From Nereocystis luetkeana (lineage: Eukaryota; Sar; Phaeophyceae; Laminariales; Laminariaceae), in NCBI GenBank assembly GCA_031213475.1, contig JARUPZ010000005.1:3325732-3389731 (forward strand): a stretch of 64,000 bases of DNA. Direction: 5' to 3'. Below the pieces are notes generated by a model, which saw nothing but the letters and a program-made list of their open reading frames with translations, was not told the origin of the DNA and did no database searches. The translations under genes were made by a program, and so were the position numbers. Numbering within the stretch: position 1 is the first letter of the stretch; every line of letters begins with the position of its first letter. Below, piece after piece: positions 18,479 to 29,932 of the stretch.

Positions 18479-20291
18479 AAAAATGTCGGTCGAATTCACA
18501 GCTGACTGGCGTGCAACGGATTTTACTAAAAAAAAAATACGAGGTAAAAAAAAATGGTTGGCAACGTGTTTTCTCGACATACATATACACATAAACTTTA
18601 GCTTACCTGTCCAGGTGATTTTTTGTTTATTTGCATTCATCGGCCAAAGGCCAACCGTAAAAAAACAAACAAACAAGCAAGCAAACGAAAGCATCGCATA
18701 CTCGTAACACGCAAATGCTTATATTGAATGCCAGGTATTCTCCACACATTCAGCCTACGAATTGATCTATTATTTTTGAATTGCAGGAGGGGGGCGGTCC
18801 GCTTCAGGTAACGGATCTTCACCATGGTCACGTCCGCGGTTGAAGCATCAATCGCCTGCGTCGCATCATGGGAATTCGGGCAGGGACACGACGGGAGGGG
18901 GTAGCAACGGCACGCAAGACAAGGCGCACCCTTCGTGGACATTCTAGGATGTTGGCGACGGCCTACTTCTCTCCCAACAGGGGGGGCGGCGCGCCCGCGT
19001 CAGAGGCCTTGGGTCACTTTCGCGGAGGCAACCCAAACCCATCGCCCGAGGTCATCATGCACCCTCGCAGGAGTTTCGGCTGTATTGAAGAGGTAAGGGC
19101 CGGTCGTAACGAGGGCGAAAAAAACGAAATAAAAGTAACAGATTTTCGTTGTCTGCAAAAAACAGCAGGTTAAGTCCTAGCGAGAAAAAAATAAACGAAA
19201 AAAAAAACGAAACAAAAAGAGGAAGCCGAGTCGAATTTTTACGCGGTACAATTTTTCGGAAGGACTTAACCGCCACAGCACGTAATTCCCGGCGGTAGCG
19301 CTCGACAGCGACCGTGGATAGACACAACTCGCACACGTGAGGCACCCTCCACAGCAGGCGGTTCTCGTGGTCCAACCCGCTCCCTCCGGATTGCCCTAGA
19401 CCTTGTGTATCGGCCGTCGCTGTTCGATGGCAGACGTTTGAATGTTGAGTGGGACTCATGTCGAAAAAAGACACCGCCACAGCCACTTCCTGATCCCCCG
19501 GTTTCTTGCGAGGGCACCCCATGGTGGTTCCCTACCCATATGTGCTCGCGCCGTCAGCAGACAAAAGCCGCGTGGCAGCCACATGTACTACCTCGGCCAT
19601 CGTGCGCTTGCCAACCGGTCGTAGGAACTTTATCGGATCTTCATCCCAACGCTTCGAGCTCCTCCTATGTTCCTCTTCGACCCTGGGTATCCCATAATAT
19701 TTCGTTTATTTGGCACCCATTTCGTATTTTTTCAAGTCCTCTGGGACTTGAAAAAAATTTCAAGTCCTCTGGGACTTAAAAAAAATGAAATGTGAAAACG
19801 GAGGTTATCGGGATCTCTACTTCTATTTTTTTTTAACTTGACCAGTAAAACTCACGTGCTCTTTAGTTCTGCTCTTCGTTTTTTTATTTCGTTTTTTTTT
19901 TTCGTTCATTTTGCCCCCGTTAGGACCGGCCCTAAGGGCGCAGGGCAGGGAGAGTGGCAGGGATGGCGAGTGTCAACGAGCCTCGCCCCACCAGCGTCGA
20001 AGACGCAAAAACTCCTTCAAGCCCCCCATCGACGGAGACGGGACCAAGGGCGGGACCCTCGACGGACAGGGGGAGGTGGGGGAGGGGGATACGAACAGAA
20101 GACGACCGGCTGAAGTGGAGGGCGAGGAGGTATAGTGTTGATGGGGGGGGGTGATAAGGATCGCTCGGCGCTCCGAACCAACGCCTCGTAGGGGAAGAGG
20201 GCCAACACCCATGGACTTGAACAGAGACAGAGCCCTCCCCAGGCGGTCGGACAGCGTAGGCAGCTCTGGAGGAGCAGCTGCGATCCGAGGG
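18479..20291. other. No confident gene; paired hairpins at 19735-19778
   Basis: 19735-19778 has two copies of CAAGTCCTCTGGGACTTG-type hairpins separated by A/T runs. GC content rises after 18880. Several frames look protein-like, but no family is recognised and no splice-consistent chain could be built. Confidence 0.45.
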
Positions 20292-21739
20292 TCAACACCC
20301 ATGAATGTGGACAGAGATAGAACCCTCCCAAAATGGTCGGGCAGCGTAGGCCAGCTCTGGGGGCGCAGTTATGACCGCCCGAGTCACTGGTGGTGGACAG
20401 GGGGGCTCTACTACTGGACCCTCCGGGGGAAGTGATGAGGGAGAAAATACGCTAGCCGGTGAGGGCCGCTGGAGTTCCGGAGCCAATTCCCCCCCTTCGT
20501 TACCACGTGGGGCAACACCGAGGTTTCGAAATGTCCACCACAAAGCATGACATTGTGCTAACACGGGGTCGTTGGTTTCTGGGAAAACCACGCCCACGGT
20601 ACAAGGGGGTCCTACGTACAATAGACGGACAGGACGGGGAGGGGAGCGGAAGGACGGTGGCCAAGCCGGTAGCAGCACAACTCTCCCCGACACAGATCTA
20701 CGCGGGGGACGGCGCCACACGATTCGCCCTTCGCCAAGAGAGTGGCACGTGTCGATCGAAAGGCAAAGGATAGCAACAAGATAGCATGTCGAAGGGTGTA
20801 CTTCCAGCAGGACGAGGGCGCGTCCACGGGAAAATGGTAAGGCGGAGGAACCTCGGGGAGGGGAGAAGCGGGGAGCGAGGGGATTTTGACAGGGATCGAC
20901 CATCGGAAGGTCCGCCTCCCCTTTGACGACTGTCTCCGACGCGGACTTTGCCTTCGGAACCGAGAACGAGGACGGTCTTGACACCGCAGCCGACGTCGGA
21001 TGAGCTGCTTGGGGGGACGCCGCCGCTTCAGGTGTCTCATCACCCTCGCCGTTGGTGCCGCAGTCTTTAGGGGAGGGGATGGCGGCAGCATCATCTTCGT
21101 CGCCGGAGGAGCCTTGCGGCACGCACGAGGACTTTTGGAAGCTTTGCCGCTTGCCACACTGGCGGGGCACCACAGGGACGGTTGCACAACGCCATACGCC
21201 GCTTTTCAGAGAAGGGGAACCGGCGCAGCCACCACCGACGTCAACACCGGCGCCGCTGTAATCGCCATCATGATTCAGTGCAGCAGCAGGTTTCGGAGAG
21301 GCTGTGGCACACTCACACTCAGGGAGGGACACCACCGCTACCTCTTGATACATCACCGTCCTCCCAGCCACCTCCACCGTCACTGAAAGAGCCGCTCTCG
21401 ACAATGAGAGCTGCTACTCGTACTCGTGGTTTCTGGAGGTGGCCCTAGCACCTGAACTGTCCCAGTTGATGCAACCGTCGACCTTGCCGCAGCTGCAGCC
21501 ACTGCCACTGCCGAAGGTACCGCCGGTGACTCCGATACAGACGCATTCACCGGCGACGTCGCCGGTACCTCCGCCGATCCTGCTTCCGGTGTCGTCGCCG
21601 ACATCTCTGCCCGCACCGTCACCGACCCGGCTGATGGGCTCGTCGTCGGTACCGCCGCCTTTGCCGGCGCTGCTTCGGACACCAGCGACGGAGACACGCG
21701 CGGAAACCGTGCCTGCGGCCGCACCGGCGAAGTCGCCAT
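20292..21739 (-). other. Long unclassified open frames (370 and 119 codons)
   Basis: The longest open frame in the window (20292-21404) follows a Ser/Thr/Ala/Pro-rich frame (21380-21739) on the same strand. I recognise no domain. Composition is GC-rich, and frames on the opposite strand are also open, so chance openness is quite possible. It could be a degenerate retroelement gag-like region or part of an unrecognised spliced gene. Confidence 0.25.
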
Positions 21740-23583
21740 GAAGCGTTATTAGTAGATGACCCACAGATGCACCTTAACTGTTGTACCTGCAGTCTCCATA
21801 TACCGTGTTTTTTTCTCTCTCCGCGTTGGGGCCGAAACTGACTTGAGTGTCGGGCGACCGCCACGGTAGACCCGTCCGACCAACGAGAGCTGCGGGAACA
21901 CGGCGACGAGGTGATGTCGGCGGCGATAACAACGGCCCGACGGGGAACGACGGAACGGAAGGAGAGGACAGCGCGAAGGGCGAGGTCTTCCGTAGGAGGA
22001 GAGGATGCAGCAAAGGGGTAGCCGCGTTTCCTGCAGAATAGGCAACGGAGTGGTGGCAGACCAGTCGTATATATATGCGGGTGGTCTGCTCATGTTAGCT
22101 TGTGCACCTTCGCTGCGCGCTTGGACGCGTGGAGGATTCAGCTTCTTCTGTCACAACCGGATCGACTACGATCACATACCCGAACCCCGCCTCACAGTCG
22201 GGGGCGCCAACACATCCCTGTCCCGACGGTCATTCGGATTGGCACGCGAGGTAAGGCCGCGGGTCTGCCTGACCGATTGAAATATTTTCTGCGCTTTCCA
22301 GCATGCAATAGCCGTGTATCCGCCCTCCATGGTCGCAAAATACTCGTGCCGGTGCTTTCATGCCCCCGATACCACTGATCGAGTCATCCAGGGCCCGTCG
22401 GTGGTAAGAGCATGGCTCGTTCCCCGCCTTCATGACCAGTCTGCCTCGTAATCGCCATCCTCCATTTCGTTTCGTTCTCCTAGTCACCTGCCCCCCCCAC
22501 GGCTTTTCCTCCCACAATCGGGCTTGGCTGTGCGGAGCTGTTGGCCGCCGCCCCTGCTGGAAACGCCGTCAATCCTCGTGTGGAGCCACGGTAGGAAGCC
22601 CACCCACTGGACTGCGCCCCGCCAGGACCGTCCGGCCTCCCCAAGCAGTGTTGATCTTGGATCTCTTCTCGCCCGCATCATCCGCGCCCTCGGCGGTAGT
22701 CAGCGCGCACCTAGGATGGGCGGCCCAGCTCGAGAAGCCAAACCTATCATGTAGCTCCATGTATGTTCTCACTACACATCCCACATGGCGTTCGTAAGTT
22801 CTGTTGCGGAGCAGACGCACCACGCCCATCCCCGTTCGCGTCGTGTCAAGTCCAACACTCCCTGCGTCGTGTTCGCGTCCGGGAATAGTATTTCAGTTTG
22901 AGGAACCCTTTCCGTCATAACAACTTATCCGTCAGGCTCAAAGCGTTCAAAGTTTATGCGCATCTGGGCCACGTGGGCCACGAGTGTTTTCTGATTTTGG
23001 CGCGCTTTTCTATCGAGTCCAGAAGCCAAAGACAATGTGCTGCTCCAAAGGCATCACCCCCTCCCCAGCTCTATGATCACGACGGACCAAGCTCGCACAC
23101 CGGAACACCGGCCGGAACATCAACCCTAGGTCCTGTCGACCGTCTCCAAAGGGTCGGAGCGATGCGCTGCAGAGACTCGCTTGCGCTGGTCTCTCCCTCA
23201 GGCAATCGGAGCACATCGATTGGGCATACGCGCGGAGGCTCTAGACCAAGAAAGAATACTGACCCACTGAGAATGTCGAAGTCTTCGCCCTGTCGCCTAC
23301 GGCTCGAGAAGATAATGCAAGAGACGCCATGCCCACTGATCGAAGATGATGATTGATCTTGTCGTGCGTGTCGACGGAGTAGCACCTGGTTCGGCTGGAG
23401 AGCGCGAGCACGCACATGCCCCCGCTGGACGGAACACACAGACTCGAGGCAACCAGGTAGAATCACCACCAACGGCCAACGGCCAGTCCCATTTCCCGCC
23501 ATTGCGCCAAATTCATCACGCCGCACACGACCTTAACATGTTCCAACACATACATCCACCACCTCCTCGTTTTGTTTTCCTTG
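21740..23583. other. GC-rich region, nothing recognised
   Basis: Overlapping frames in all phases; no supported exon apart from the candidate at 23584-23726. Confidence 0.4.
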
Positions 23584-23726
23584 CAGCCAACCCTCTCACC
23601 GACGACCCCCCTCCACCCGGCCGGCCAGCCAAGCGAGAGGCCCCACTTGCGCTTGACGCTGTGCAGCGCGAGGAGATCTTCTCGTCAGCGAAGCACCGTA
23701 TCTTCTTCGAGTCGGCAGCGTGCTGA
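23584..23726 (+). CDS. Candidate terminal exon, unknown protein
   Basis: After a pyrimidine-rich stretch ending TTTTCCTTGCAG (23572-23583) an open frame reads NPLTDDPPPPGRPAKREAPL .. AVQREEIFSSAKHRIFFES and stops at TGA 23724-23726. The acceptor is strong and the residues are mixed and protein-like, but I could not find the exon before it. It may be the 3' end of a plus-strand gene or chance. Confidence 0.3.
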
Positions 23727-23783
23727 CCCAAGAGGGCGCCGATATGAATACTCAAACGTTCTATAGATTTCCGGGCAGAATGG

Positions 23784-23842
23784 TAGACTATACTCCAGAC
23801 TCATCAGCATGAGTAGACTATACTCCAGACTCATCAGCATGA
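23784..23842. repeat. 30 bp tandem repeat, 2 units
   Basis: TAGACTATACTCCAGACTCA followed by TCAGCATGA, twice, nearly identical. Confidence 0.9.
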
Positions 23843-26160
23843 ACATTAAAAACCAGTAGCTACAGCAGTAGTAGCATCACGCCGTTTTTTTGCGTACAGA
23901 TTACTATAGACTTCGGAATGCCAAGCAGTAAGGTAGAGAGAGAGATGCACCATTTTTATTTTGGGAGGTTTCGTGACTTGATCGAGCCCTTGAAAAGTTG
24001 AAAAGTTCAACTGTAAATATGAAAAAAAAAAAATCCATGTCATACTCGTGGGTGTAAAAAAAAAAAACGTTCCGAAAAATAATTGGCTTTCCGAAGATTC
24101 TGGGTTAAGGAGCCCCGTCCTTCGGGAAACATTTTAGCCAAAATGAGCTTTACCTCTATTATCGTAGGACGCGTCTCTTTCGGGGTAGTATTAATAGATA
24201 CAGTAGCTATTAATAGATCCCTCATTGGCATTATCTGCACGGTCTAAGATGACGCTTGCTGGGTGGGATCACGCGGGGCTGTTGCGCACGCACATACGGA
24301 TATGTCATCATGCTGGCCGGGCGCTATTTGTATGGCACGGCTCGTCTTCTTGCACAACATCATCTTACAACGACATGTAAATACCTGGTATACTCGTATA
24401 GAGGATCTATACGATCTTAACAGTAGATCGTCATCCGCCCGACGGGTAAATCGATGGGGCCGCACCACGCACATACATACTGGTATGATTTCACCGCGAA
24501 CATTCGCCATCGATAACCGCCGCTCGGTCGGGACAATACCCGCGTGAACAGCCTGGTGGATTCCTGGTATACCAGTATGATATTAAACAAACATACGACA
24601 AAAAACCAGCGTGTACGCTCGAGAACGACAAGAGTCCTCACGTCATCGCGCAATCTACAACACAAAAGGCGTCAACGAAAGGAAAACAAAAAATGCTACC
24701 ATATCATAAAAAGCCCGACTTGTCTTTTTACCTAATCCCGTGACCCGTACCGTACCGTACAATACCGTTACCGTGCGTGCGGTAATACCATGCCGTGCAG
24801 ACATCCGTAACCTAAGCACCAGATTCAACCATCTGTACCTACTTAGTTACGCCGACACCAACTACATGCAAGTAGCCCCCGCCCCCCCTTTAAAAAACGC
24901 TCTCATATAGCGAGAGCCGTTCCAACCTCAAACTACGGAAAGAACCACCCAAACAATTAAAAAACGAAGGCTTGCTTGGTCGGCTGGAGCTGCTTCTGAG
25001 AGACAGCAGAAAAAGAAACGACTCAAAAGTCCCGACAAAAACTTACGTCTGTCTCTCCGTACGATAGATACGACATCGGCGCGACTTTTTGCGGCAGGTT
25101 GGTTGCCCGCAAAAAAGCAAATCAAGCGGTCTCAAGCATCGAACGACGCAGGTAGAGAGAGGGCAGAGCGTGCTTGATTTCTGAAAAAAAAAATACGTCT
25201 CGAGTCTTTCTACCGACAGGAGGGACTTTAAGTCCGCTTTCAAGACCGATCCCCGGTGTACGAAATCGAAACGATTCGCCATTCGCCAAAAAAAATGTGC
25301 TGTCGATGTGAATCAACTCTCAACGTCATGCTCCCTTCGTACGCCTAACTTTATCCTCGGCCGTGACTCCAGCCCTCCCCCCCAAACAGCCCGACAATAC
25401 CTAGCGCTAGCAACGTTGATAGGTTAGAGCTCTAGAGCTCGGGGGGGGGGGGGGGGGTTAAGGGGATTCCTACTTAAAAAATAAACTATGCTGTGAAAAT
25501 TACGTAGGAGCCCAGATTAGACATCATACTGTAAGAGTGGATGGGTGGGGAGCGGGGGCGGACGGGAGGGGGGCGCAGTCATACGTACTGTGTGCGTACC
25601 GTGGCGACGCCTACCGCTCGAAAGGGGAACGGGGGAAAAAAAAAAAAAAAAAAAAGAGTTCGACAAAACTACACATTTAACGCGAATACTATGCCCCGCT
25701 AGAATGCATCCCCTTTTATTCCCAACAGTGTTACAATGTACTGTATGTAGTACAACATACCCCCCGGCGGAACTGAGAAGGCCGCCTTTCCCAGCCCATC
25801 GTATAAAGCACAAAACAAAAAAGGCTGAATTGAGGAGGTGCCCTGCGCACACAGCCCATCGTCGGCTGGATCGCTCAGCAAGCCACCACCGACACCATCC
25901 AAATGCCCGTGCCCCCTCTCCTCTTCGACACCTCACCCCCCCCCCCCCCCCCCCCCCACTCCCCCGTTCAAACACACACAAACACCGAGAAAAATCGGGC
26001 AAATTACGGTAGCACACGCCCCCCCGCGCATCGCGAAATAATCCTTGTTTTCAGCAAAGCACCTTTCTTAGCCTAGCCGCTCGGAGGGGCAGCCAAAAAC
26101 ACGCCCCCCAATACCTCCCATCCTCGCCACCCCACCCCACTCCCGAACCTCGATCTGCCA
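23843..26160. other. No gene seen; ACCGT words and long G/C runs
   Basis: 24742-24798 repeats ACCGT-like words. G17 at 25441-25457 and C22 at 25936-25957. TATTAATA at 24189-24196 and 24208-24215. Open frames are low complexity. Confidence 0.55.
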
Positions 26161-26261
26161 CTAGTACTTCCCGTTCTTGTGCTCTTCCCCCGATGCATAG
26201 TTTGCGCCGTAAGGGTTAGACGATGTCGCTGACGGGGGCGCGGGTGTCCCCAGGTCCTTTC
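26161..26261 (-). CDS. Model B exon 6, C-terminal tail
   Basis: Acceptor CCACCTCAG after a T-rich tract. It completes a Gly codon and reads KDLGTPAPPSATSSNPYGAN, then YASGEEHKNGKY and TAG at 26161-26163. Confidence 0.75.
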
Positions 26262-26705
26262 CTGAGGTGGGAGAAAACCACAAACGATTAAAAAAAAAAA
26301 AAAAAAAATGCGGCCGCGCAGGGGGGGGGGGAGGGGGGTTCGGTGTCCGGTTCAGGTACTCGGTTAACAGGGTTGCGGTGAGATGTGGTGTGGTGTGGCC
26401 ATTGAGCATAACGCTGTCCTGTCCGGCGTGTGCGTTCGTGTGCCGCGAACTTTGAACCGAAATGTTTCATCGTTACACCGCTACGAAAATAAAAACTTCA
26501 ACTCCATGTGTAACGGTTAATTTCGTCCTCAAAACCAGGGTGGAAAAAGGGGTCACAGACTCAACCCATTGTTCCCTGTCCTGCATGTATAGGCGGGGAC
26601 GACGAAACGATGCCGTTTTTCTGAACGAATACTCGGAAGTACGTAGACTACATACATCCCCCCAACAATGGAAGAGACTATTGTTCGCTGTTGCATTGAA
26701 ATTAC

Positions 26706-26821
26706 CTGTGCCCGAGAAACCTTCCATCTCAGCTTCCTTGTCCCTGCGCCACTTGAAGAAGAAGAAGAGCATGGGGCAGATGCAGCACAAGACTACCGCG
26801 GCGTAGATCAACCACGCCCAC
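26706..26821 (-). CDS. Model B exon 5, second membrane segment
   Basis: Acceptor TGACAG, donor CACAG-GTAATT. Reads WAWLIYAAVVLCCICPMLFF then FFKWRRDKEAEMEGFSGT. The first base completes the Trp codon begun in exon 4. Same segment as WAWWVWLIYGLLVACC in model A exon 3. Confidence 0.82.
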
Positions 26822-28559
26822 CTGTCATGTCAACAGAAACGTTGAGCGGCGAGGGCAACAAAAAAAGGGGGGAAGGTTCGGACAACGTAACAGGTGTTTT
26901 GCAGCGCGCATCGACAATAGTGCGCATGTGCCTGTGGGCTAAGCGCTCGGGCACTCATCTATTCTCGCCTTGAGGTAAGCCCAAGGAGGGCTATCTATCG
27001 TTGCTACTGTGCTGTACAGTAGTAGTAAAAGCACGGACAACTTCTCCGACAGACTCGCACAACAATGCCCGGCATATTCGCTCAATATTCCCAACAGAAC
27101 AGACATCCCTGACCGAGTCGGTCAACCTCTCTGACAGACTCGCACAATACCTCCCACAGAGTCACACAACATCTCCAACAGAGTCACACAACATCTCCAA
27201 CAGAGTCAGTCGCACAACGTATACGACAGATTTTCACAAACGAACCGTAAGGTGGCATCACCAGGCAAGAGTCTAACCCGTACCGCCTTTTTTTGCACGC
27301 CATAAAAGCAGCGCAACATGTTACATCAATGGTACACCCCCATGACAAACATCGTGCATGCTTCCGTCTAACGTGAACGAAGGGAGGGAAGGCAAGGTCG
27401 AGCGAAGCGGCGCCACGGGCGCCCACCGTCAACAGTGCCTCTTTCTTTGCAATCGATTATGCTCTTCCCTTGTTTCTCGCCATGAACAAAATAGTTTTCC
27501 AAGTTTAAATCCGGATAGTTAGTCCCCAAAGCGTCGTCGGTTGCACCTATTAACAGCAAGGGGACAAGAGCCACCACTGCACTGTGTTGAACGGCTCGTC
27601 TTGCCGCCGATGGGCTGCAAATCTCTCGAACTTGAGCGGCTCTGCTCTTCACCCACACAGCCCAACTACCTGTATGTACAGCATGATGTACCTTATCAGG
27701 AGATAAAACCGACCAAAAAACGTATCACCAAAGTGCTTGTAACAGACAAATCTGAAAAATGGGAACGAAGCCTAAAATGAGAACCAAGCCGTATCTCCAG
27801 AACCATGTGGTGTATCAGAGAACCAAAATGATCCTGCGAAACCCCTTGGCCAGCCCTGTGAGAGGAGCTCGTCAGAACGGTCATGCTCCATCTCGTGATT
27901 TCGGGTGGGCGCAAAAAGCGATATACGCTGGCTCTATTGTGAATTCTCTAGATGCTGGCTACCGCGGCGATGCCGAGGACTTCCAGCCTGAGCGACAGCT
28001 CATTCGAAGGCTGCTGTACAGCCCCACAGGACTGTCAACTTTTTTCTTGGAGTTGTACACAATTGGTTTGCTTTCTAAAAAAACCCGTCCGTTCCCATTT
28101 TTTGTTTCGTTCCCATTTTTCCCTTTGGTCTGTTTTGTGCAGGGGTGACGCACCGGTCAGGAAGCTTTTGACAGCTCTCGTCCGACCGACCGCCTAGTCA
28201 CCTTGTGGACGGAGTTTCTGCTCCGCCGGTGAAGAAAAACAAACAAAAAAAAAACGGCTCCCAAAACCGATAGCCCGACCCGACACGAAGCTGCCATGAC
28301 CATCTAACATGATCATCGAATACAGCAACTATTTCCGCAGGGTAGGTAAATACAACGGCATGCTTTTTCTACGCTGTGAACCCAACAACAGAGCTACCGA
28401 CGGATTCACTTTGCTTGAGCTAATTTCGTCCACTGTTTGAACACCTACCTTGTCCGGAACGAACCATGATACTATTGGCCATCAACTGGATCTGCCGTCG
28501 GAAAATTCAACACGTCTCGGGAGTAACTGGTGCTATTGCGTATTACGTGCGGCGCTCAC
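26822..28559. other. Model B intron 4, with a minisatellite
   Basis: GT donor at 28559-28558, AG acceptor at 26823-26822 (minus strand). 27030-27232 is a degenerate repeat of CACAACATCTCCAACAGAGT-like units. Nothing else recognised. Confidence 0.6.
27030..27232. repeat. Degenerate minisatellite
   Basis: Units of 20-25 bp with ACAGAGTC(A/G)CACAAC(A/C); the last two (27170-27205) are nearly identical. Confidence 0.8.
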
Positions 28560-28708
28560 CATGGCCACCAGACGTCCGTCCCCCCAATGCTGACGACATC
28601 CTTGCTCTGGCTCGTCGCCTGAGTGCTCACAACATCCCCGCTAGAGTCAAGCCAGATCACCAAGAAACCCAGGCTCTCCAGGTCGAAGTCGCTGGCCACA
28701 GGGGTAAA
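28560..28708 (-). CDS. Model B exon 4, linker before membrane
   Basis: Acceptor TTCGTTTCTTCAG, donor GGCCATG-GTGAGC. Reads FTPVASDFDLESLGFLVIWL .. TDVWWP plus two bases of Trp. Corresponds to TSVETVDLSAADVVVATLGW in model A exon 3. Confidence 0.8.
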
Positions 28709-28744
28709 CTGAAGAAACGAAAACCAAGCGGCGCCAAGAAAAGG

Positions 28745-28875
28745 TTGGTATGGTATTGTGAAGTATGGTACGGTATGGTATGGGGTATGGTATCGTATGG
28801 TATGGGTATGGTATCGTATGGGGTAAGGTATAGTACGATATGGAATGGCATGATATGGTATGATATACCGTGGTA
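28745..28875. repeat. (GGTAT)n satellite in model B intron 3
   Basis: Irregular GGTAT/GTATG pentanucleotide array starting about 35 bp 5' of the exon 4 acceptor (in gene sense), on the other side of the AG. Confidence 0.9.
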
Positions 28876-29043
28876 CGTACGGCACAGCAGTTTAGGATAT
28901 TGCCGAAAACGTGGACAGTTTTCATTTCATTCGACGTGAAGCGATGTCGCGCTGTTTCAAGACGACCAACGTTCCACCAATGCGTCCATCATCCATGGTA
29001 TAGCCAAAGGCAGCAAAGGGCAGCAGGCAGAAGGATCGACACC

Positions 29044-29142
29044 GACTTAACCCTTTTAGTACTGCAGTCCCGTTTGGGAGACAAAACACTCAAATTTCAA
29101 GTAGTTTGTCCCCATGACGGGACTGCGGTTCTAAATGGGTTA
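29044..29142. mobile_element. Small inverted-repeat element in intron 3
   Basis: TTAACCCTTTTAGTACTGCA with GTCCCGT on the left, and ACGGGACTGCGGTTCTAAAT with GGGTTA on the right, are inverted copies with four or five mismatches. About 99 bp overall; MITE-like. Confidence 0.6.
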
Positions 29143-29349
29143 GCAACACTTGCACTTCAAGAAACTAATCGTAGTCAGCATGAACGCTTAGCTTATTCCG
29201 TTGACGCAACCAGCAACAGCAAGAACACGTGAAACATTACTTCAGTATCGATACCAACGGAAGAGATAAAACCATCAAGATTTTTGCCAGCTAGTCGAGT
29301 ATCAACATACACGAAAGTATACGGAAGCAGCAATCAACATGCGTATGTA

Positions 29350-29450
29350 TCATTGTCGATATCAACACCAATATCGGTATAAATATCGACGTCGATCTCG
29401 ATTTCAACAGCAATATCGGTTGTGATACCGATATCAACAAGATCGAAATG
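29350..29450. repeat. Degenerate ATATCG/CGATATC array
   Basis: Repeated ATCAACA, AATATCGGT, ATATCGAC and CGATATCAAC words, many self-complementary, within model B intron 3. Confidence 0.75.
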
Positions 29451-29494
29451 AATACCAGAGCACACCCAAAACACTCAACACACAGCGATCCCAC

Positions 29495-29584
29495 CTCTGA
29501 ATCCTGCGCGGTGATGGCCTCCGACAACTCCTTGAAGAATATCGACGTTTTGTTGACGGGGTTGTTCGGGTACATCGAGTCCAC
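29495..29584 (-). CDS. Model B exon 3
   Basis: Acceptor CTCTCCCACTCCAG (strong pyrimidine tract), donor TCAGAG-GTGGGA. Reads VDSMYPNNPVNKTSIFFKEL then SEAITAQDSE, with one potential N-glycosylation site NKTS. Aligns with DYVAYSSDDFKSLLTAYIND at the end of model A exon 2; the intron before it is absent in A. Confidence 0.8.
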
Positions 29585-29616
29585 CTGGAGTGGGAGAGCG
29601 AAAGGCCGAAAGATCG

Positions 29617-29920
29617 GACGACGAGCACACGCACACACACGTCCATCAGGGCAGACGACACTATTACGGGGGGCCATAGGTAATAGGACAAAATATTGTT
29701 AGTAAAAATGGTTCAATATATACCGGGTAGGTTTTTATGTACACCATAGGTCCTATTAACTACAGCATGACGACGAGCACACGCACACACACGTCCATCA
29801 GGGCAGACGACACTATTACGGGGGGCCATAGGTAATAGGACAAAATATTGTTAGTAAAAATGGTTCAATATATACCAGGTAGGTTTTTATGTACACCATA
29901 GGTCCTATTAACTACAGCAT
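29617..29920. repeat. 152 bp tandem duplication carrying a MITE
   Basis: Units 29617-29768 and 29769-29920 differ visibly by one base (TACCGGGTA against TACCAGGTA). The first unit's MITE is truncated at the junction; the second ends normally at 29932. It lies in model B intron 2, about 30 bp from the exon 3 acceptor. Confidence 0.92.
29664..29768 (+). mobile_element. MITE-TA copy 10a (right end lost)
   Basis: TTACGGGGGGCCATAGGTAA to ACTACAGCATG; cut by the tandem-duplication junction. Confidence 0.9.
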
Positions 29921-29932
29921 GGTCCCCCGCAA
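29816..29932 (+). mobile_element. MITE-TA copy 10b
   Basis: Duplicate of 10a plus the right end GGTCCCCCGCAA and flanking TA. Contains TACCAGGTA at the usual internal site. Confidence 0.92.

Noticed and set aside
20292-21404. Longest open frame (370 codons) as a definite gene
   Set aside because: No domain recognised, GC-rich, other frames also open; kept only as a low-confidence feature.
27030-27232. CRISPR-like spaced repeats
   Set aside because: Units are irregular, adjacent and without unique spacers; the genome is eukaryotic.
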